Assembly: GCA_900753405.1 (NCBI GenBank)
Contig: CAADYZ010000010.1
Coordinates: forward strand, 1-64,000
Source: Campylobacteraceae bacterium
Lineage (GTDB): Bacteria > Campylobacterota > Campylobacteria > Campylobacterales > Campylobacteraceae
DNA: 64,000 bases
Reading direction: 5' to 3'
Below the pieces are notes generated by a model. It saw only the letters and a program-made list of their open reading frames with translations. It had not been told where the DNA came from and did not search any database. Position 1 is the first letter of the stretch; every line of letters starts with the position of its first letter. Below are positions 1-10,738 of the stretch, piece by piece. The position numbers were made by a program, and so were the translations under genes.

Positions 1-1614
<1,614 letters not shown>

Positions 1615-1622
1615 GAGCGAAA

Positions 1623-2741
1623 ATGAAGGCTTATAAAACTTTTGTCGCCGTTTTTGTGGGGATTTTTGCGCTTGTGGCGGCGGGTTTTGCGGTGGTTTTG
1701 GTGGCACTTGTGCTAAACGACCCTTTTCAGCTTTTTATCAAAAACCCAAAGCACAAGTTTTTCACGGATATGCGTATGCAAGCAGCAGGCATCATCCGCC
1801 ACTACGGACCTTTTGACGGCGTCATCATTGGCACGAGTATGCTTGAAAACACCGACCCAAAACTTGCTGCGTCAAAGTTTGGCGGCAGGTGGATCAACAT
1901 CTCGTTAAGCGGAAGTAAATTTGCTGAAAGGGCGATTGTTTTAAAATATCTCTTCAAATGCTTCACACCAAAGAAGATTATCTACTCGCTGGAATTGTAT
2001 AACATTTATGACGATAAAGACTTACACTACCCAAAATTCGAGTTTTTGTATGACGACAATCGCTTTAATGATTTACGCCTCTACCTTAACAAAAAATTCA
2101 TCAAATGCGCGTTTGGCGACAAAAACAAAGAGTGTTACGGCACAAGACCTGAACTTTACTCAATGACTTTGTGGTATCATTTTAAAGGCAACAAGGCTAG
2201 ATATGGCGGTTTTGAAAACTGGATGAAACACAAAGATCATTGGCAAATTGCACCAACGATTAAATATCTAGCTAGTTTAAACATCGCTCCGAGATTTCGT
2301 TTGGATTCGTTCATTTTCGATGACAAAAGCAAAAAGGCGTTAGCCTACTGGAAACGCAACATTTTAGACCTTGCAAGTGCGCATCCGCAAACCGAATTTG
2401 AAATCATCATCCCAACCTACTCAAAACTCTACTACTACACGCTGAATGTAGAAACCAACGCGAGGATCGCAGGGCTTTTACGCGAATTTGTCAAAGCAAG
2501 CGAGGGCTACGCAAATGTGCGGATTTACGGCTTTGACGACACGCCGTATGCAAGCAACATCGCAAATTACAAAGATGTTCTGCATTATTATAAAGATATG
2601 AACGATATGCAACTTGACGCCATCGCAACCCACACGCACATCGTAAATGCCAAAAACATAGACACCTACATCGCCGCGTGGCACCGCCTCGCCGCTGAGT
2701 ATGACTTGCAGCCTTTGATCAACCGCGCAAAACAAAAGTAG
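1623..2741 (+). CDS. Membrane-anchored SGNH-like partner protein of the MBOAT acyltransferase
   Basis: A 372-residue protein with one N-terminal membrane segment (about residues 6-30) and a large, presumably periplasmic, domain. Residues 66-76 read VIIGTSMLENT. This resembles the GxS block of the SGNH-like proteins (AlgJ/AlgX/DltD type) that work with MBOAT transporters to place acyl groups on a polysaccharide or peptidoglycan. It begins 8 nt after the MBOAT stop behind a GGAG ribosome site, so the two are co-transcribed and would share any phase variation of the upstream gene. I cannot assign the full Ser-Asp-His triad by eye, so enzyme activity is inferred from context. Confidence 0.7.
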   Translation: MKAYKTFVAVFVGIFALVAAGFAVVLVALVLNDPFQLFIKNPKHKFFTDMRMQAAGIIRHYGPFDGVIIGTSMLENTDPKLAASKFGGRWINISLSGSKFAERAIVLKYLFKCFTPKKIIYSLELYNIYDDKDLHYPKFEFLYDDNRFNDLRLYLNKKFIKCAFGDKNKECYGTRPELYSMTLWYHFKGNKARYGGFENWMKHKDHWQIAPTIKYLASLNIAPRFRLDSFIFDDKSKKALAYWKRNILDLASAHPQTEFEIIIPTYSKLYYYTLNVETNARIAGLLREFVKASEGYANVRIYGFDDTPYASNIANYKDVLHYYKDMNDMQLDAIATHTHIVNAKNIDTYIAAWHRLAAEYDLQPLINRAKQK

Positions 2742-2745
2742 GCTT

Positions 2746-2789
2746 AAATTTGGTTTTGACAATTTTGCAAAACTGCTAAAACCGAATTT
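2746..2789. terminator. Inverted pair of the dispersed repeat after the MBOAT operon
   Basis: The arms AAATTTGGTTTT (2746-2757) and AAAACCGAATTT (2778-2789) can pair over 12 bases with one G-T wobble, 5 nt after the stop of the SGNH-like gene. A third copy follows at 2811-2828. It probably acts as a terminator for the plus-strand operon. Confidence 0.55.
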
Positions 2790-2906
2790 GAATTTGCAAA
2801 TTTGTGGAATTTCAAATTCGGTTTTGACGATTTTGCGGTTTTGGCGTTTTGGGTCGCAAAACTTGCGGAGTTAGTCAAATTTCTAACTTCGCAAAGCCCT
2901 GCAAAG

Positions 2907-3284
2907 CTAGTCGAATTTTGGCATAAATTCGATGTTTGTGGTGAGAAGCTCAACCGACTTTCCGCCTGAGGGCAGGTCTTCGGCGACTTTGTAGCGGATG
3001 TAAGAGCTGCCTTTGTTGCCGCTAAACGCCGCGCGCGCCTTTGCCTCGCAAGTTGTGTGAAAACCGCGTTCAACCTGCTTTCGCTCGATGAGCTTGACGC
3101 TGCCAAGTTGGAGCTGTAAATTTCTAGCAACCGCGTCTGGCACGCCTTTGCTTTGCAAGAATTTGCTCTTGTAGATGCTAACGACTGTGGCTTTGACGCT
3201 CTCGTCACTGCAAATCGTCTTTTTCTCCACGCAGCCGCTTAAAAATAGGCTCAACGCCACCGCAAAAAGGGCGATCGGTTTCAT
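2907..3284 (-). CDS. Small lipoprotein, paralogue of the neighbouring gene
   Basis: A 125-residue protein with a lipoprotein signal: basic start, hydrophobic stretch and lipobox LSGC with the acylated Cys at residue 18. The body shares with the gene at 3298-3681 a pattern of VSIYKSK at the start, a mid Cys in a TTCEAK/YVCTAK block and an N-terminal-to-C-terminal ending of I-x-F-x-P-K. This shows a tandem duplication. I do not recognise the family. It lies 13 nt downstream of the paralogue and is probably co-transcribed with it. Confidence 0.7.
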   Translation of the reverse strand: MKPIALFAVALSLFLSGCVEKKTICSDESVKATVVSIYKSKFLQSKGVPDAVARNLQLQLGSVKLIERKQVERGFHTTCEAKARAAFSGNKGSSYIRYKVAEDLPSGGKSVELLTTNIEFMPKFD

Positions 3285-3297
3285 AATTTTCCTTTTC

Positions 3298-3681
3298 TCA
3301 CTTAGTTTTTGGGACGAAATTTACATCAACGGTGATGATGTTGATGTTTTTGCCGTTGTTGATTTTGTTCTCTTCGATGCGGTAGATGATGTTTGCGGCA
3401 GCTTTGTTTTTGCCCAAAACCCCTGTGACTTTGGCGGTGCAGACATAACGCGTCACTTCGGGCGTTTGGACGACTTTTTTAAGCTCAAAGTCGCTGTACG
3501 AGAGGTTGATCGCACTAGCAATCTCTTGTGCTACGCCGCGATAAACAAGCAGTTTTGACTTGTAGATTTTGCTCATTTCGTTTGTGTAAATCTCCGCTGA
3601 GCACGGCGCGTGCGCGTTTTTGTCCGCCGCGCCGCAACCAAAGAAAACCGCCGCCGTTAAAAACAAAATCACCAGCTTCAT
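3298..3681 (-). CDS. Small lipoprotein, paralogue of the neighbouring gene
   Basis: A 127-residue protein with lipobox FFGC (Cys16), hence probably membrane-anchored through lipid. The mature part carries IYKSKLLVYRGVAQEIA and ends in VDVNFVPKTK, which aligns by eye with the next gene downstream (2907-3284). The two form a pair of diverged duplicates. The start has an AAAGGAG-type ribosome site. Function is unknown; nothing in the sequence points to an enzyme. Confidence 0.7.
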   Translation of the reverse strand: MKLVILFLTAAVFFGCGAADKNAHAPCSAEIYTNEMSKIYKSKLLVYRGVAQEIASAINLSYSDFELKKVVQTPEVTRYVCTAKVTGVLGKNKAAANIIYRIEENKINNGKNINIITVDVNFVPKTK

Positions 3682-3859
3682 AAAACTCCTTTAAAATCGC
3701 CGAGTTTAGCTAAAAATAGTTTTCAAAAAGTTTAAATGCCGCGAAGTGGGGCGAATTTGGCTTTTGGCTCGTTTCAAATTTGGTTTTGACAAAACGCAAC
3801 TTTAAACTTTTCGCAAATCATTTTTTGCTAAACTCACGCGACAATTTTAGGAGGAAGTT

Positions 3860-5185
3860 ATGGATTTTTTCAAACTCAAAGAGCACGGCACAAATGTCAA
3901 AACCGAATTTAACGCAGCACTCACGACCTTTTTGGCGATGATGTATATCGTCCCGGTCAATGCGCTCATTTTAAGTGGTGCGGGGATGCCAAAAGAGACG
4001 CTCTTGGTGGTGACGGCGGTTGTGACGATTTTAGCGTGCGTCTTCAACGGGCTTTGGGCGAACACGCCAGTTGCGCTAAGTGCGGGAATGGGGCTTAACG
4101 CCTACTTTACTTACGGGCTTGTCATCGGGCAGAATGTCTCGTGGCAGACAGCACTTGGCGTGGTTTTCATCAGCTCGATGATCTTTGTTGTGCTAAGTTT
4201 TACGAACTTTCGCATCTGGATAATCAAAAACATCCCGCTCGACCTGCGCCGCGCGATCAGTGCGGGCATCGGCGCGTTCATCTGCTTTGTTGGCTTGAAG
4301 CAGATGGGCTTGGTTGTCGCAAGCCCAGCCACGCTCGTTGCCATCGGTGACATCACCTCGCCGCAAACTCTCGTTGGCGTAGTTGGCGTGGTGCTGATTT
4401 TAGCGTGCTGGGCGCTAAGGCTTAGAGCCGCGTTTGTCATCGCCGTCTTGCTGACATCGCTTTTTGCGTGGTTTGTAGGAGCTTACGAAGCGCCGACAAA
4501 GTTCGTCTCGCTACCAAATTCACTCTCTCCGCTGTTTTTAGAGCTCGACATTTTAGGCGCGTTGAAACTCTCACTTTTGCCGGCGATTTTGACCTTTTTT
4601 GTCACGCATTTATTCGACTCGATCGGCACTTTAACAGGCGTTTGCAACCGCGCAAATCTTTTTAGCGACAAGGACGAAGCAGGCACAAAAAAACTTGCGC
4701 GAAATTTAGAGAGCGACGCCTTAGCAAGTGCAGCGGGCGCGCTTTTTGGCACAAGCACGATCACAGCATTTGCTGAGAGCGCAAGCGGCGTTGAAGCAGG
4801 CGGACGCACGGGGCTGACGGCGGTTTTTGTCGGCGGACTTTTTGTGCTAACGCTCTTTTTCTTGCCGTTTTTTGACGCCATCCCAGCAAACGCGATCTAC
4901 CCGATTTTGGTTATGGTCGGCGTTTTGATGTTTAGCGAACTAGGCAAGATCAACTACTCAGACCCAGCCATCTGCGTTGCGACTTTTTTCACGGTGGTTT
5001 TGATGCCGCTAACTTACTCGATCACAATCGGGCTAAGCGTTGGCTTTTTGGCTTACGCGTTGGTAAAACTTGTTAAGCGAGAGTTTAGCGCGCTAAACGC
5101 AGGCGTCATCACACTCACGCTAATTAGCGGCGTGACATTTTTGCTTTTAAGTGCGCCTTCGTTGTTTGCTAAAATTTTTAGTTAA
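3860..5185 (+). CDS. NCS2-family purine permease (AzgA/PbuG-like)
   Basis: A 441-residue polytopic inner-membrane protein of the nucleobase-cation symporter 2 superfamily, AzgA branch (adenine, guanine or hypoxanthine uptake). The branch pattern is clear: NVKTEFNAALTTFLAMMYI at the N-terminus, GMGLNAYFTYG in the substrate region and ESASGVEAGGRTGLTAV around residues 305-320. Length is normal. AGGAGG lies 6 nt before the ATG. It stands alone, convergent with the dcd operon, and ends in a hairpin formed by two dispersed repeats. The exact substrate cannot be told from sequence. Confidence 0.9.
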   Translation: MDFFKLKEHGTNVKTEFNAALTTFLAMMYIVPVNALILSGAGMPKETLLVVTAVVTILACVFNGLWANTPVALSAGMGLNAYFTYGLVIGQNVSWQTALGVVFISSMIFVVLSFTNFRIWIIKNIPLDLRRAISAGIGAFICFVGLKQMGLVVASPATLVAIGDITSPQTLVGVVGVVLILACWALRLRAAFVIAVLLTSLFAWFVGAYEAPTKFVSLPNSLSPLFLELDILGALKLSLLPAILTFFVTHLFDSIGTLTGVCNRANLFSDKDEAGTKKLARNLESDALASAAGALFGTSTITAFAESASGVEAGGRTGLTAVFVGGLFVLTLFFLPFFDAIPANAIYPILVMVGVLMFSELGKINYSDPAICVATFFTVVLMPLTYSITIGLSVGFLAYALVKLVKREFSALNAGVITLTLISGVTFLLLSAPSLFAKIFS

Positions 5186-5220
5186 GAGGTTTTTGGTTGG
5201 AGTTTTAAGCTTGGAGGTTT

Positions 5221-5258
5221 CAAATTCGGTTTTGACAATTTGCTAAAACCGAATTTGA
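5221..5258. terminator. Bidirectional terminator built from an inverted repeat pair
   Basis: CAAATTCGGTTTT (5221-5233) and AAAACCGAATTTG (5246-5258 within one base) are exact reverse complements, giving a 13-bp stem with an 11-12 nt loop. It lies between the stop of the purine permease (+) and the stop of dcd (-), so it can serve both. The stem consists of two opposed copies of the dispersed repeat. Confidence 0.7.
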
Positions 5259-5263
5259 TTAAG

Positions 5264-5833
5264 TTAATCTAAAATTCGCGGCAGAGTGATCCCGCTTTGG
5301 TTTTGGTATTTGCCATTTTTGTCCGCGTAACTCGTCTCGCACGCCTCATCGCCTTGCAAAAACAGCACTTGGGCGATCCCCTCATTAGCGTAAATTTTGG
5401 CTGGAAGCGGCGTTGTGTTGCTGATTTCGATCGTGATGTTGCCTTCAAAACCGGGCTCAAACGGCGTGACATTGACGATGATCCCGCAGCGCGCGTAGGT
5501 GCTTTTTCCAAGACAAATCGCCAGCACATCGCGCGGAATTTTGAAGTGTTCGAGCGTGTGGGCGAGGGCAAACGAGTTTGGCGGGACGATGCAAAAGCCC
5601 GTCTCGCTCGCGTCATAATCCACAACATTCGCGCTACTAAACTGCTTTGGGTCGATCTGGTTTGCGCCGATGTTTGTGAAGATCTTAAAGTCGCTCCCAA
5701 CGCGGATGTCATATCCATAACTCGACAGCCCGTAACTCACCACGCCGCGCCCGACATTTTTCTCACAAAACGGCGTGATCATCCCCGCCTCTTGTGCCAT
5801 TTGCCTAATCCACTTGTCGCTTTTTAATCCCAT
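5264..5833 (-). CDS. dcd: dCTP deaminase
   Basis: A 189-residue enzyme that deaminates dCTP to dUTP on the route to dTMP. Visible motifs are [14 protein letters not shown] near residue 40, [12 protein letters not shown] around residue 112 and [18 protein letters not shown], whose second Glu is the catalytic one (equivalent of E138). Length matches the family (about 186-193). It is last in the serC-hisIE-nrdB-pcm-dcd operon, 27 nt after pcm; together with nrdB it supplies deoxynucleotides. Confidence 0.95.
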   Translation of the reverse strand: MGLKSDKWIRQMAQEAGMITPFCEKNVGRGVVSYGLSSYGYDIRVGSDFKIFTNIGANQIDPKQFSSANVVDYDASETGFCIVPPNSFALAHTLEHFKIPRDVLAICLGKSTYARCGIIVNVTPFEPGFEGNITIEISNTTPLPAKIYANEGIAQVLFLQGDEACETSYADKNGKYQNQSGITLPRILD

Positions 5834-5860
5834 TTTAATCCTTTCTTAGCTGCTAGTTGC

Positions 5861-6523
5861 CTATTCAACGCCACTTAACAACGGCACAAATTCGCACTCT
5901 TCAAGCACCGTTTCGCGCAAATTTTTCTGTCCCGCAAAAAGTCCGCCAACGGGACTTGGGCGTTTTTCGATGCGGATGATTTGCTGTTTGTTGCCGCGTT
6001 GGATCGGCGCGACTAGAATTCCGCCGACTGCTAGCTGGTCTAAAATCCTCTCTGGGACGCGGTCTTTGCACGCACAGCTAAACAAAATCCGCTCAAACGG
6101 CGCAAAACTTTGCCACCCATTCGCGCCGTCGTCATACCGCACAAAGACATTGTTGAGTTTAAGATCAGCTAGGCGTTTTTTCGCGCTCAGAGCTAAACGC
6201 TCGATGCGCTCAATCGTAAAAACGCGGCGGCAAAGGCGGGCTAAAATGGCGGCTTGATAACCGCTCCCGCAGCCGATTTCAAGCACGCTTAGTTGGTTAT
6301 TTACCTCCAAATATCGCGTCATTTTCGCAACCGTTAGCGGTGAGCTGATCCACTGGTTTCCTGCGATGGGTTGTGCGTCAAGCCTAAACGCATTCATCGC
6401 CACGGGCGAGAAGATCGTCCGCGGAGTTACGCAAAAAGCGTCGTAAATGCTTTGCGAAATGCTCACTCGCGCGCTAATCTCATTTGCCATTTTAATACAT
6501 TTTTCTAACTCAAAATCTAGCAT
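5861..6523 (-). CDS. pcm: Protein-L-isoaspartate O-methyltransferase
   Basis: A 220-residue SAM-dependent methyltransferase that repairs isoaspartyl residues in damaged proteins. The SAM-binding loop VLEIGCGSGYQAAILA is near residues 80-95, preceded by GNQWISSPLTVAKMTRYL, which matches the PCMT consensus around the Ser/Thr-containing loop. A later in-frame ATG (residue 13, MANEISARV) is an alternative start. It sits between nrdB and dcd with gaps of about 30 nt. A repeat copy (6537-6552) lies in the nrdB-pcm gap. Confidence 0.92.
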   Translation of the reverse strand: MLDFELEKCIKMANEISARVSISQSIYDAFCVTPRTIFSPVAMNAFRLDAQPIAGNQWISSPLTVAKMTRYLEVNNQLSVLEIGCGSGYQAAILARLCRRVFTIERIERLALSAKKRLADLKLNNVFVRYDDGANGWQSFAPFERILFSCACKDRVPERILDQLAVGGILVAPIQRGNKQQIIRIEKRPSPVGGLFAGQKNLRETVLEECEFVPLLSGVE

Positions 6524-6555
6524 TACTCTTCTTTAATCAAATTTGATTTTAGCAA

Positions 6556-7578
6556 CTAAAAATCATCAAAACTCAAACTGCCCTTGCTGTAATTTGTCAC
6601 TTTGCTCTCAAAAAAGTTGCTTTTTTGGTCGTTAAAGCGCGCGAAGTCATCCACCCAGCGGATCGGATGTTTGACATTGTAGATCTTCTCCAAGCCGATC
6701 GCCGCCAAGCGGTCATCCACCAAGTAGCGGATGTATTGTGTGATGATCTCATCCGTAAAGCCCATAATCGCATTTGCAGTGATGTATTTTCCCCATTCGA
6801 TTTCCAGTTCGCCTGCGCGGACGAACATCTCGTTAATTTTGGCGATCGTCTCGTCGTTGAAGAGGTAAGGGCGTTCGCGGCGGACTGACTGGATCATATT
6901 TTGAAAAAGTTGCAAATGCGTGATCTCGTCTCGTTGAATAAAGCGGATCATCTGCGCTGAGCCAAGCATCTTTCCCGCCCTTGCAAGCGAGTAGATCGCC
7001 GTAAAACCGCTGTAAAAGTAGATCCCTTCTAAGATCTGATTTGCCACCATAGCATAAAGCAACTTCTCTTCGGTGACATCGCCCGCAAGCTCCTCGTAAA
7101 GGCTTGAAATGTAGTCGTTTTTGCGCCTTAAAACCTCATCGTGCTTCTCCATTTCGTAGATCATATCAGTATTATCACAAATCGCCTCGACCATCACCGC
7201 ATAAGACTTGCTGTGGTTTGCCTCCTCGTAAGCTTGACGCGCTAAAACCGCGTTGATCTCAGGCGCGGTGATGTAAGGGTTGATGTTGTCGGCGAGGTTG
7301 TTTGTCTGAAAGCTGTCCATTGAGATTAGCTGCGACCAAACAAGGTCGTACATCCGTTTCTCAGCGGCGGTTAAATTCGCGCGGTAGTCCTTCACATCCC
7401 CGCTTGTATCCACCTCTTTTGGAAACCAAGTGTTATGCTCCATCAAATCCCACAACCTCAGCGCCCAAGTGTATTTAGCTTTGGTGAAGTTCAAAATGCC
7501 GTGCGGGTTGCCGCCAAAGACCATTCTCTGCCCTAAATTTTCGTTTGAAGATGGGTTGTAAATTCGTTTTCTGTTCAT
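6556..7578 (-). CDS. nrdB: Ribonucleoside-diphosphate reductase, beta subunit
   Basis: A 340-residue class I RNR small subunit that houses the di-iron/tyrosyl radical cofactor. The iron ligands are visible in YEEANHSKSY and in DEITHLQLFQNM; a Tyr-bearing segment (GIYFYSGFTAIYSLA) lies between them. The C-terminus ends in SLSFDDF, the usual acidic tail for docking to NrdA. The start has AAAGG seven nt upstream. The large subunit is not in this window. It is co-directional with dcd, giving a nucleotide-supply cluster. Confidence 0.95.
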   Translation of the reverse strand: MNRKRIYNPSSNENLGQRMVFGGNPHGILNFTKAKYTWALRLWDLMEHNTWFPKEVDTSGDVKDYRANLTAAEKRMYDLVWSQLISMDSFQTNNLADNINPYITAPEINAVLARQAYEEANHSKSYAVMVEAICDNTDMIYEMEKHDEVLRRKNDYISSLYEELAGDVTEEKLLYAMVANQILEGIYFYSGFTAIYSLARAGKMLGSAQMIRFIQRDEITHLQLFQNMIQSVRRERPYLFNDETIAKINEMFVRAGELEIEWGKYITANAIMGFTDEIITQYIRYLVDDRLAAIGLEKIYNVKHPIRWVDDFARFNDQKSNFFESKVTNYSKGSLSFDDF

Positions 7579-7602
7579 TGTTCATCCTTTAAAATGTCAA
7601 AA

Positions 7603-8340
7603 TCAAATTTGATTTTCGCGCGACTTTTTCTCAGCGATCCCACTTGTTCCTTCGCGGCGTTCTAACTCTTTTAGAATTTGCGATGGATGCAGGTCGAGGT
7701 CGGCAAGGGCGATGACGAGGTGGAAAAGCAGGTCGCTTGCTTCGTAGATGACATCGCCTTTTAAACTGCCGTGTTCGGCTCTGTTTTCGTCACCGCTTTT
7801 TGCGTCTTTTAACGCACAGCAAAACTCGCCCGCCTCTTCGCAGATCTTTTTTAAGTAGCCGTTTTCGCCGCGAGAGTAGAGCTTGGCGATGTAGGAATTT
7901 TGCGAGTCGGCGGCGAATTTTCGTTCGATGGCGGTGTGGTAGAGTTTGTCTAAAATGTCGTATTTTGGCGCGGTGACGCCGCCTGCCTCGCACGAATTTG
8001 TTAAATTCGAATTTGACTTAATCTCGCGGTAAAAACAGCTCTTCTGCCCGCTGTGACACGCCACGCCCTCTTGCTCGACTAGATACAAAACGGCGTCATT
8101 GTCACAATCAAGCAAAATTTTGACGATCTTTTGCGTAAAGCCGCTAGTTTCGCCCTTTTTCCAAATGCTGCCTTTTGTGCGTGAAAAGTAGTGCGCAAAG
8201 CCGCTTTCTAGCGACCTTTTCAACGCCTCTTCATCCACAAACGCCTGCATCAAAACCTCTTTCGTGTGCGCCTCTTGCGTGACAACTGGCACAAGTCCGC
8301 CGCATTTTTGCCAGTTGATTTGCCCTACTAAATCCACCAT
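7603..8340 (-). CDS. hisIE: Bifunctional phosphoribosyl-AMP cyclohydrolase / phosphoribosyl-ATP pyrophosphatase
   Basis: A 245-residue fusion performing steps two and three of histidine biosynthesis. The HisI half contains the Zn/cyclohydrolase block VACHSGQKSCFYR near residues 92-104. The HisE half carries KKICEEAGEFCCALKDA and a YEASDLLFHL helix typical of MazG-like pyrophosphatases. The linker between the halves holds a copy of the dispersed repeat translated as KSNSNLTN (nt 8001-8017), and the stop codon itself lies inside a second copy (7596-7612). Downstream of serC, upstream of nrdB, in one operon. Confidence 0.94.
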   Translation of the reverse strand: MVDLVGQINWQKCGGLVPVVTQEAHTKEVLMQAFVDEEALKRSLESGFAHYFSRTKGSIWKKGETSGFTQKIVKILLDCDNDAVLYLVEQEGVACHSGQKSCFYREIKSNSNLTNSCEAGGVTAPKYDILDKLYHTAIERKFAADSQNSYIAKLYSRGENGYLKKICEEAGEFCCALKDAKSGDENRAEHGSLKGDVIYEASDLLFHLVIALADLDLHPSQILKELERREGTSGIAEKKSRENQI

Positions 8341-8373
8341 CTTAGCCTCACTTTTTGCAAAAACCGAATTTGA

Positions 8374-9456
8374 CTAGTTTTTACGCGCAAAATCGTCCAT
8401 AAACTCAACCAACCTCTGCACTGCTGCAAACTCAACGGCGTTATAGATTGACGCGCGAAGTCCGCCTAAAAGCTTGTGTCCTTTAAGCCCGATCATCCCC
8501 GCCTCCTCAGCCTCCTTGACAAACTTTGCGTCAAGCCCTGCGTCACGCGTTTTGAAAACGACATTCATCTTCGAGCGAGAGGTTTTTTGCGCGTGGGTTG
8601 TGTAAAACTCGCTGTTGTCTAAAAAGCCGTAAAGAAACGCGGCTTTTTGTGTGTTTAAGCGGTCAATCCCACTCACGCCGCCGCAGCTTTTGAGCCATTT
8701 TAGCACGAGGTTTAGGATGTAAATTCCCCAAGTTGGTGGCGTGTTTGAGAGCGAATTTGCCTCAACTTGCGTCTTGTAACGCAAGATTAGCGGAACTTTT
8801 TTGCCCTCAGCCTCAACGCGGTTGAGTAGGTCTTTGCGGATGATGACTAGCGTCACGCCCGCCGCGCCTGCGTTTTTTTGCGCTCCGCCAAAAAAGCAGC
8901 CGATGTTGTGAGCTTTGAAGTCGATTTCGCGGCTAAAAAGATCACTGCTAGAATCCACCACCAAAGGGCATTTTGCGCGTGGCAGTGAGGCGTATTGCGT
9001 GCCGTAGATCGTGTTGTTTGAGCAGATGTAGCCATAATCCGCATCGCTGCTAAACTCAAATTCTGGAATGTAGCTGAAATTCTCCGCCTCGCTGCTTGCG
9101 ACTACTTTGTGGTTGATCTGCGCGATCTGCGCCTCTTTGATCGCCTTTTTTGTCCAAACGCCTGTGTTTGCATACTCCGCAACGCCGCCGTTGTAGAGGT
9201 TTAAAAGCGTTTGCGAAAACTGCGTTGTCCCACCGCCTTGCAAGAACAAAACGGCGTATTCTTCGCCTAAATTGTAAGCCTCTTTGACAAGCTCGATCGT
9301 CTCGTTGTGGATCGCCTCAAAAACCTTGCCGCGGTGGCTAATCTCCATCACGCTAAACCCTAGTCCTTTGTAGCTAACGAGGTTTTCAGCCGCCTCTTGC
9401 AACACGCTGAGTGCAATCGCACTTGGACCTGCGCTAAAATTCAAAACTCGCTTCAT
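8374..9456 (-). CDS. serC: Phosphoserine aminotransferase
   Basis: A 360-residue PLP enzyme that converts 3-phosphohydroxypyruvate to phosphoserine for serine and pyridoxine synthesis. N-terminal NFSAGPSAI is the family signature; the PLP lysine lies in GGAQKNAGAAG near residue 195; GSSTLF-type phosphate contacts appear as QGGGTTQF near residue 74. Length is typical. It is first in the minus-strand operon and is divergent from aroC across about 95 bp. Confidence 0.95.
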   Translation of the reverse strand: MKRVLNFSAGPSAIALSVLQEAAENLVSYKGLGFSVMEISHRGKVFEAIHNETIELVKEAYNLGEEYAVLFLQGGGTTQFSQTLLNLYNGGVAEYANTGVWTKKAIKEAQIAQINHKVVASSEAENFSYIPEFEFSSDADYGYICSNNTIYGTQYASLPRAKCPLVVDSSSDLFSREIDFKAHNIGCFFGGAQKNAGAAGVTLVIIRKDLLNRVEAEGKKVPLILRYKTQVEANSLSNTPPTWGIYILNLVLKWLKSCGGVSGIDRLNTQKAAFLYGFLDNSEFYTTHAQKTSRSKMNVVFKTRDAGLDAKFVKEAEEAGMIGLKGHKLLGGLRASIYNAVEFAAVQRLVEFMDDFARKN

Positions 9457-9552
9457 CCGCCATCCTTCAAAAAGTGTTAAAATTTCATTAAAAATGCCGA
9501 TTTTAGTAAAAAATATGTTAAAATGGCATTAAATTTGAAAAAAGGCGGACGA
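9457..9552. promoter_or_regulatory. Divergent control region between serC and aroC
   Basis: An AT-rich gap holding AATGCC (from 9492) and its inverse GGCATT (near 9524-9529) around a TTAAAAT-type -10 candidate on the plus strand. It must hold promoters for both genes. No -35 box is clear, as is usual for Campylobacter sigma-70 promoters. Confidence 0.35.
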
Positions 9553-10692
9553 ATGGACAGCTTTGGTGTGAGATTTAAACTAACAACTTTTGGCGAAAGC
9601 CACGGCGCGTGTGTTGGCGGGGTGATCGAAGGAATTCCCGCTGGACTTGCGTTTGACGAAGAGTTCATCAACTCTGAGCTAGCAAAAAGACGCGGCGGCG
9701 GGCGGTTTGCCACGCCTCGAAAAGAGGAGGACAAAGCGGAGTTTTTAAGCGGCGTTTTTGAGGGAAAATTCACTGGCACGGCGTGTGCGTTTGTGGTAAA
9801 AAACAGCTCACAACACAGCAAAGATTATGAAAATTTACGCTCACTTTTTCGCCCTTCGCACGCAGATTTTGGATATTTTGCAAAATTCGGCGTCAAGGAC
9901 CACAGAGGCGGCGGGCGCGCAAGTGCCAGAGAGAGCGCTGCTCGCGTGGTTGCAGGGGCGGTGGCGCAGCTCATTTTGCGCGAATTTGGCATCGAAGTTT
10001 CAAGCGGAGTTTGCGGCGTGGGCGCGGTGAGGGCGCAAAATTTGGACTTTTTAGCCGCGCAAGAGAGTGAGATTTTCTTCTTAGACAAGGCTTGCGAGGA
10101 GGCGGCAAAGGGCGAGATCTTGGCGGCAAAAAGCGAGGGTGACAGCGTTGGCGGCGTGGTCGCAACGCTCGCAACAGGTGTGCAAGCTGGACTTGGCGAG
10201 CCGCTTTATGACAAGCTTGATGCGAGGATTGGCGCGGCGTTTTTGGGACTAAACGGCGTCAAGGCAGTTGAGGTTGGCGAGGGCACTGAGGCGAGTAAAA
10301 TGCGTGGTTCGCAGCATAATGACGCGATGAAAGCAGGCGGCGAGTTTAACGCAAAATCGTCAAAATCAAATTTGGTTTTGACAAGCGGCGAGGGCGTTTT
10401 TGGGCGTGGAAATTTTGCGACAAACCACTGCGGCGGAATTCTTGGCGGACTAAGCACGGGCGAGGAGATCTTCGTTAAGTCGCACTTTAAGCCAACGGCG
10501 AGCATTTTTGCTAAGCAATCAACGCTTGACACCGCTGGACGCGAGGTTTCTTTCTCGCTCAAAGGCAGGCACGACCCGTGCATCGCCGTGCGTGGAAGCG
10601 TGGTTTTAACGGCGATGATGCGGCTGATTTTGGTGGATTTTTTGCTCTTAAACCAGACGAGCAAAATGTCGCAATTAGTGAATTTGAGATAA
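9553..10692 (+). CDS. aroC: Chorismate synthase
   Basis: About 379 residues; last step of the shikimate pathway, EPSP to chorismate, FMN-dependent. Motifs: FGVRFKLTTFGESHG at the start, GGGRASARESAARV near residue 126 and NHCGGILGG in the C-terminal half. I chose ATG at 9553 because family proteins begin a few residues before the FGxSHG block; the in-frame ATG at 9523 would add ten residues of low-complexity leader. A composite repeat (10359-10382) is read in frame as SKSNLVLTS between the catalytic blocks. The protein has a slightly long C-terminal tail. Confidence 0.93.
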   Translation: MDSFGVRFKLTTFGESHGACVGGVIEGIPAGLAFDEEFINSELAKRRGGGRFATPRKEEDKAEFLSGVFEGKFTGTACAFVVKNSSQHSKDYENLRSLFRPSHADFGYFAKFGVKDHRGGGRASARESAARVVAGAVAQLILREFGIEVSSGVCGVGAVRAQNLDFLAAQESEIFFLDKACEEAAKGEILAAKSEGDSVGGVVATLATGVQAGLGEPLYDKLDARIGAAFLGLNGVKAVEVGEGTEASKMRGSQHNDAMKAGGEFNAKSSKSNLVLTSGEGVFGRGNFATNHCGGILGGLSTGEEIFVKSHFKPTASIFAKQSTLDTAGREVSFSLKGRHDPCIAVRGSVVLTAMMRLILVDFLLLNQTSKMSQLVNLR

Positions 10693-10738
10693 ATTTAAGA
10701 GTAATTTTATTAAAATCACGATTTTTTAGGAGTTGTTT

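Noticed and set aside
3175..3558. 127-codon plus-strand frame
   Set aside because: Antisense to the two lipoprotein genes, which have lipoboxes, ribosome sites and paralogy.
3895..3911. NVKTEFN at the start of the purine permease as a repeat insertion
   Set aside because: Family members carry TNVRTE/KTEF here naturally, so the match to the repeat may be chance or drift, not an insertion.
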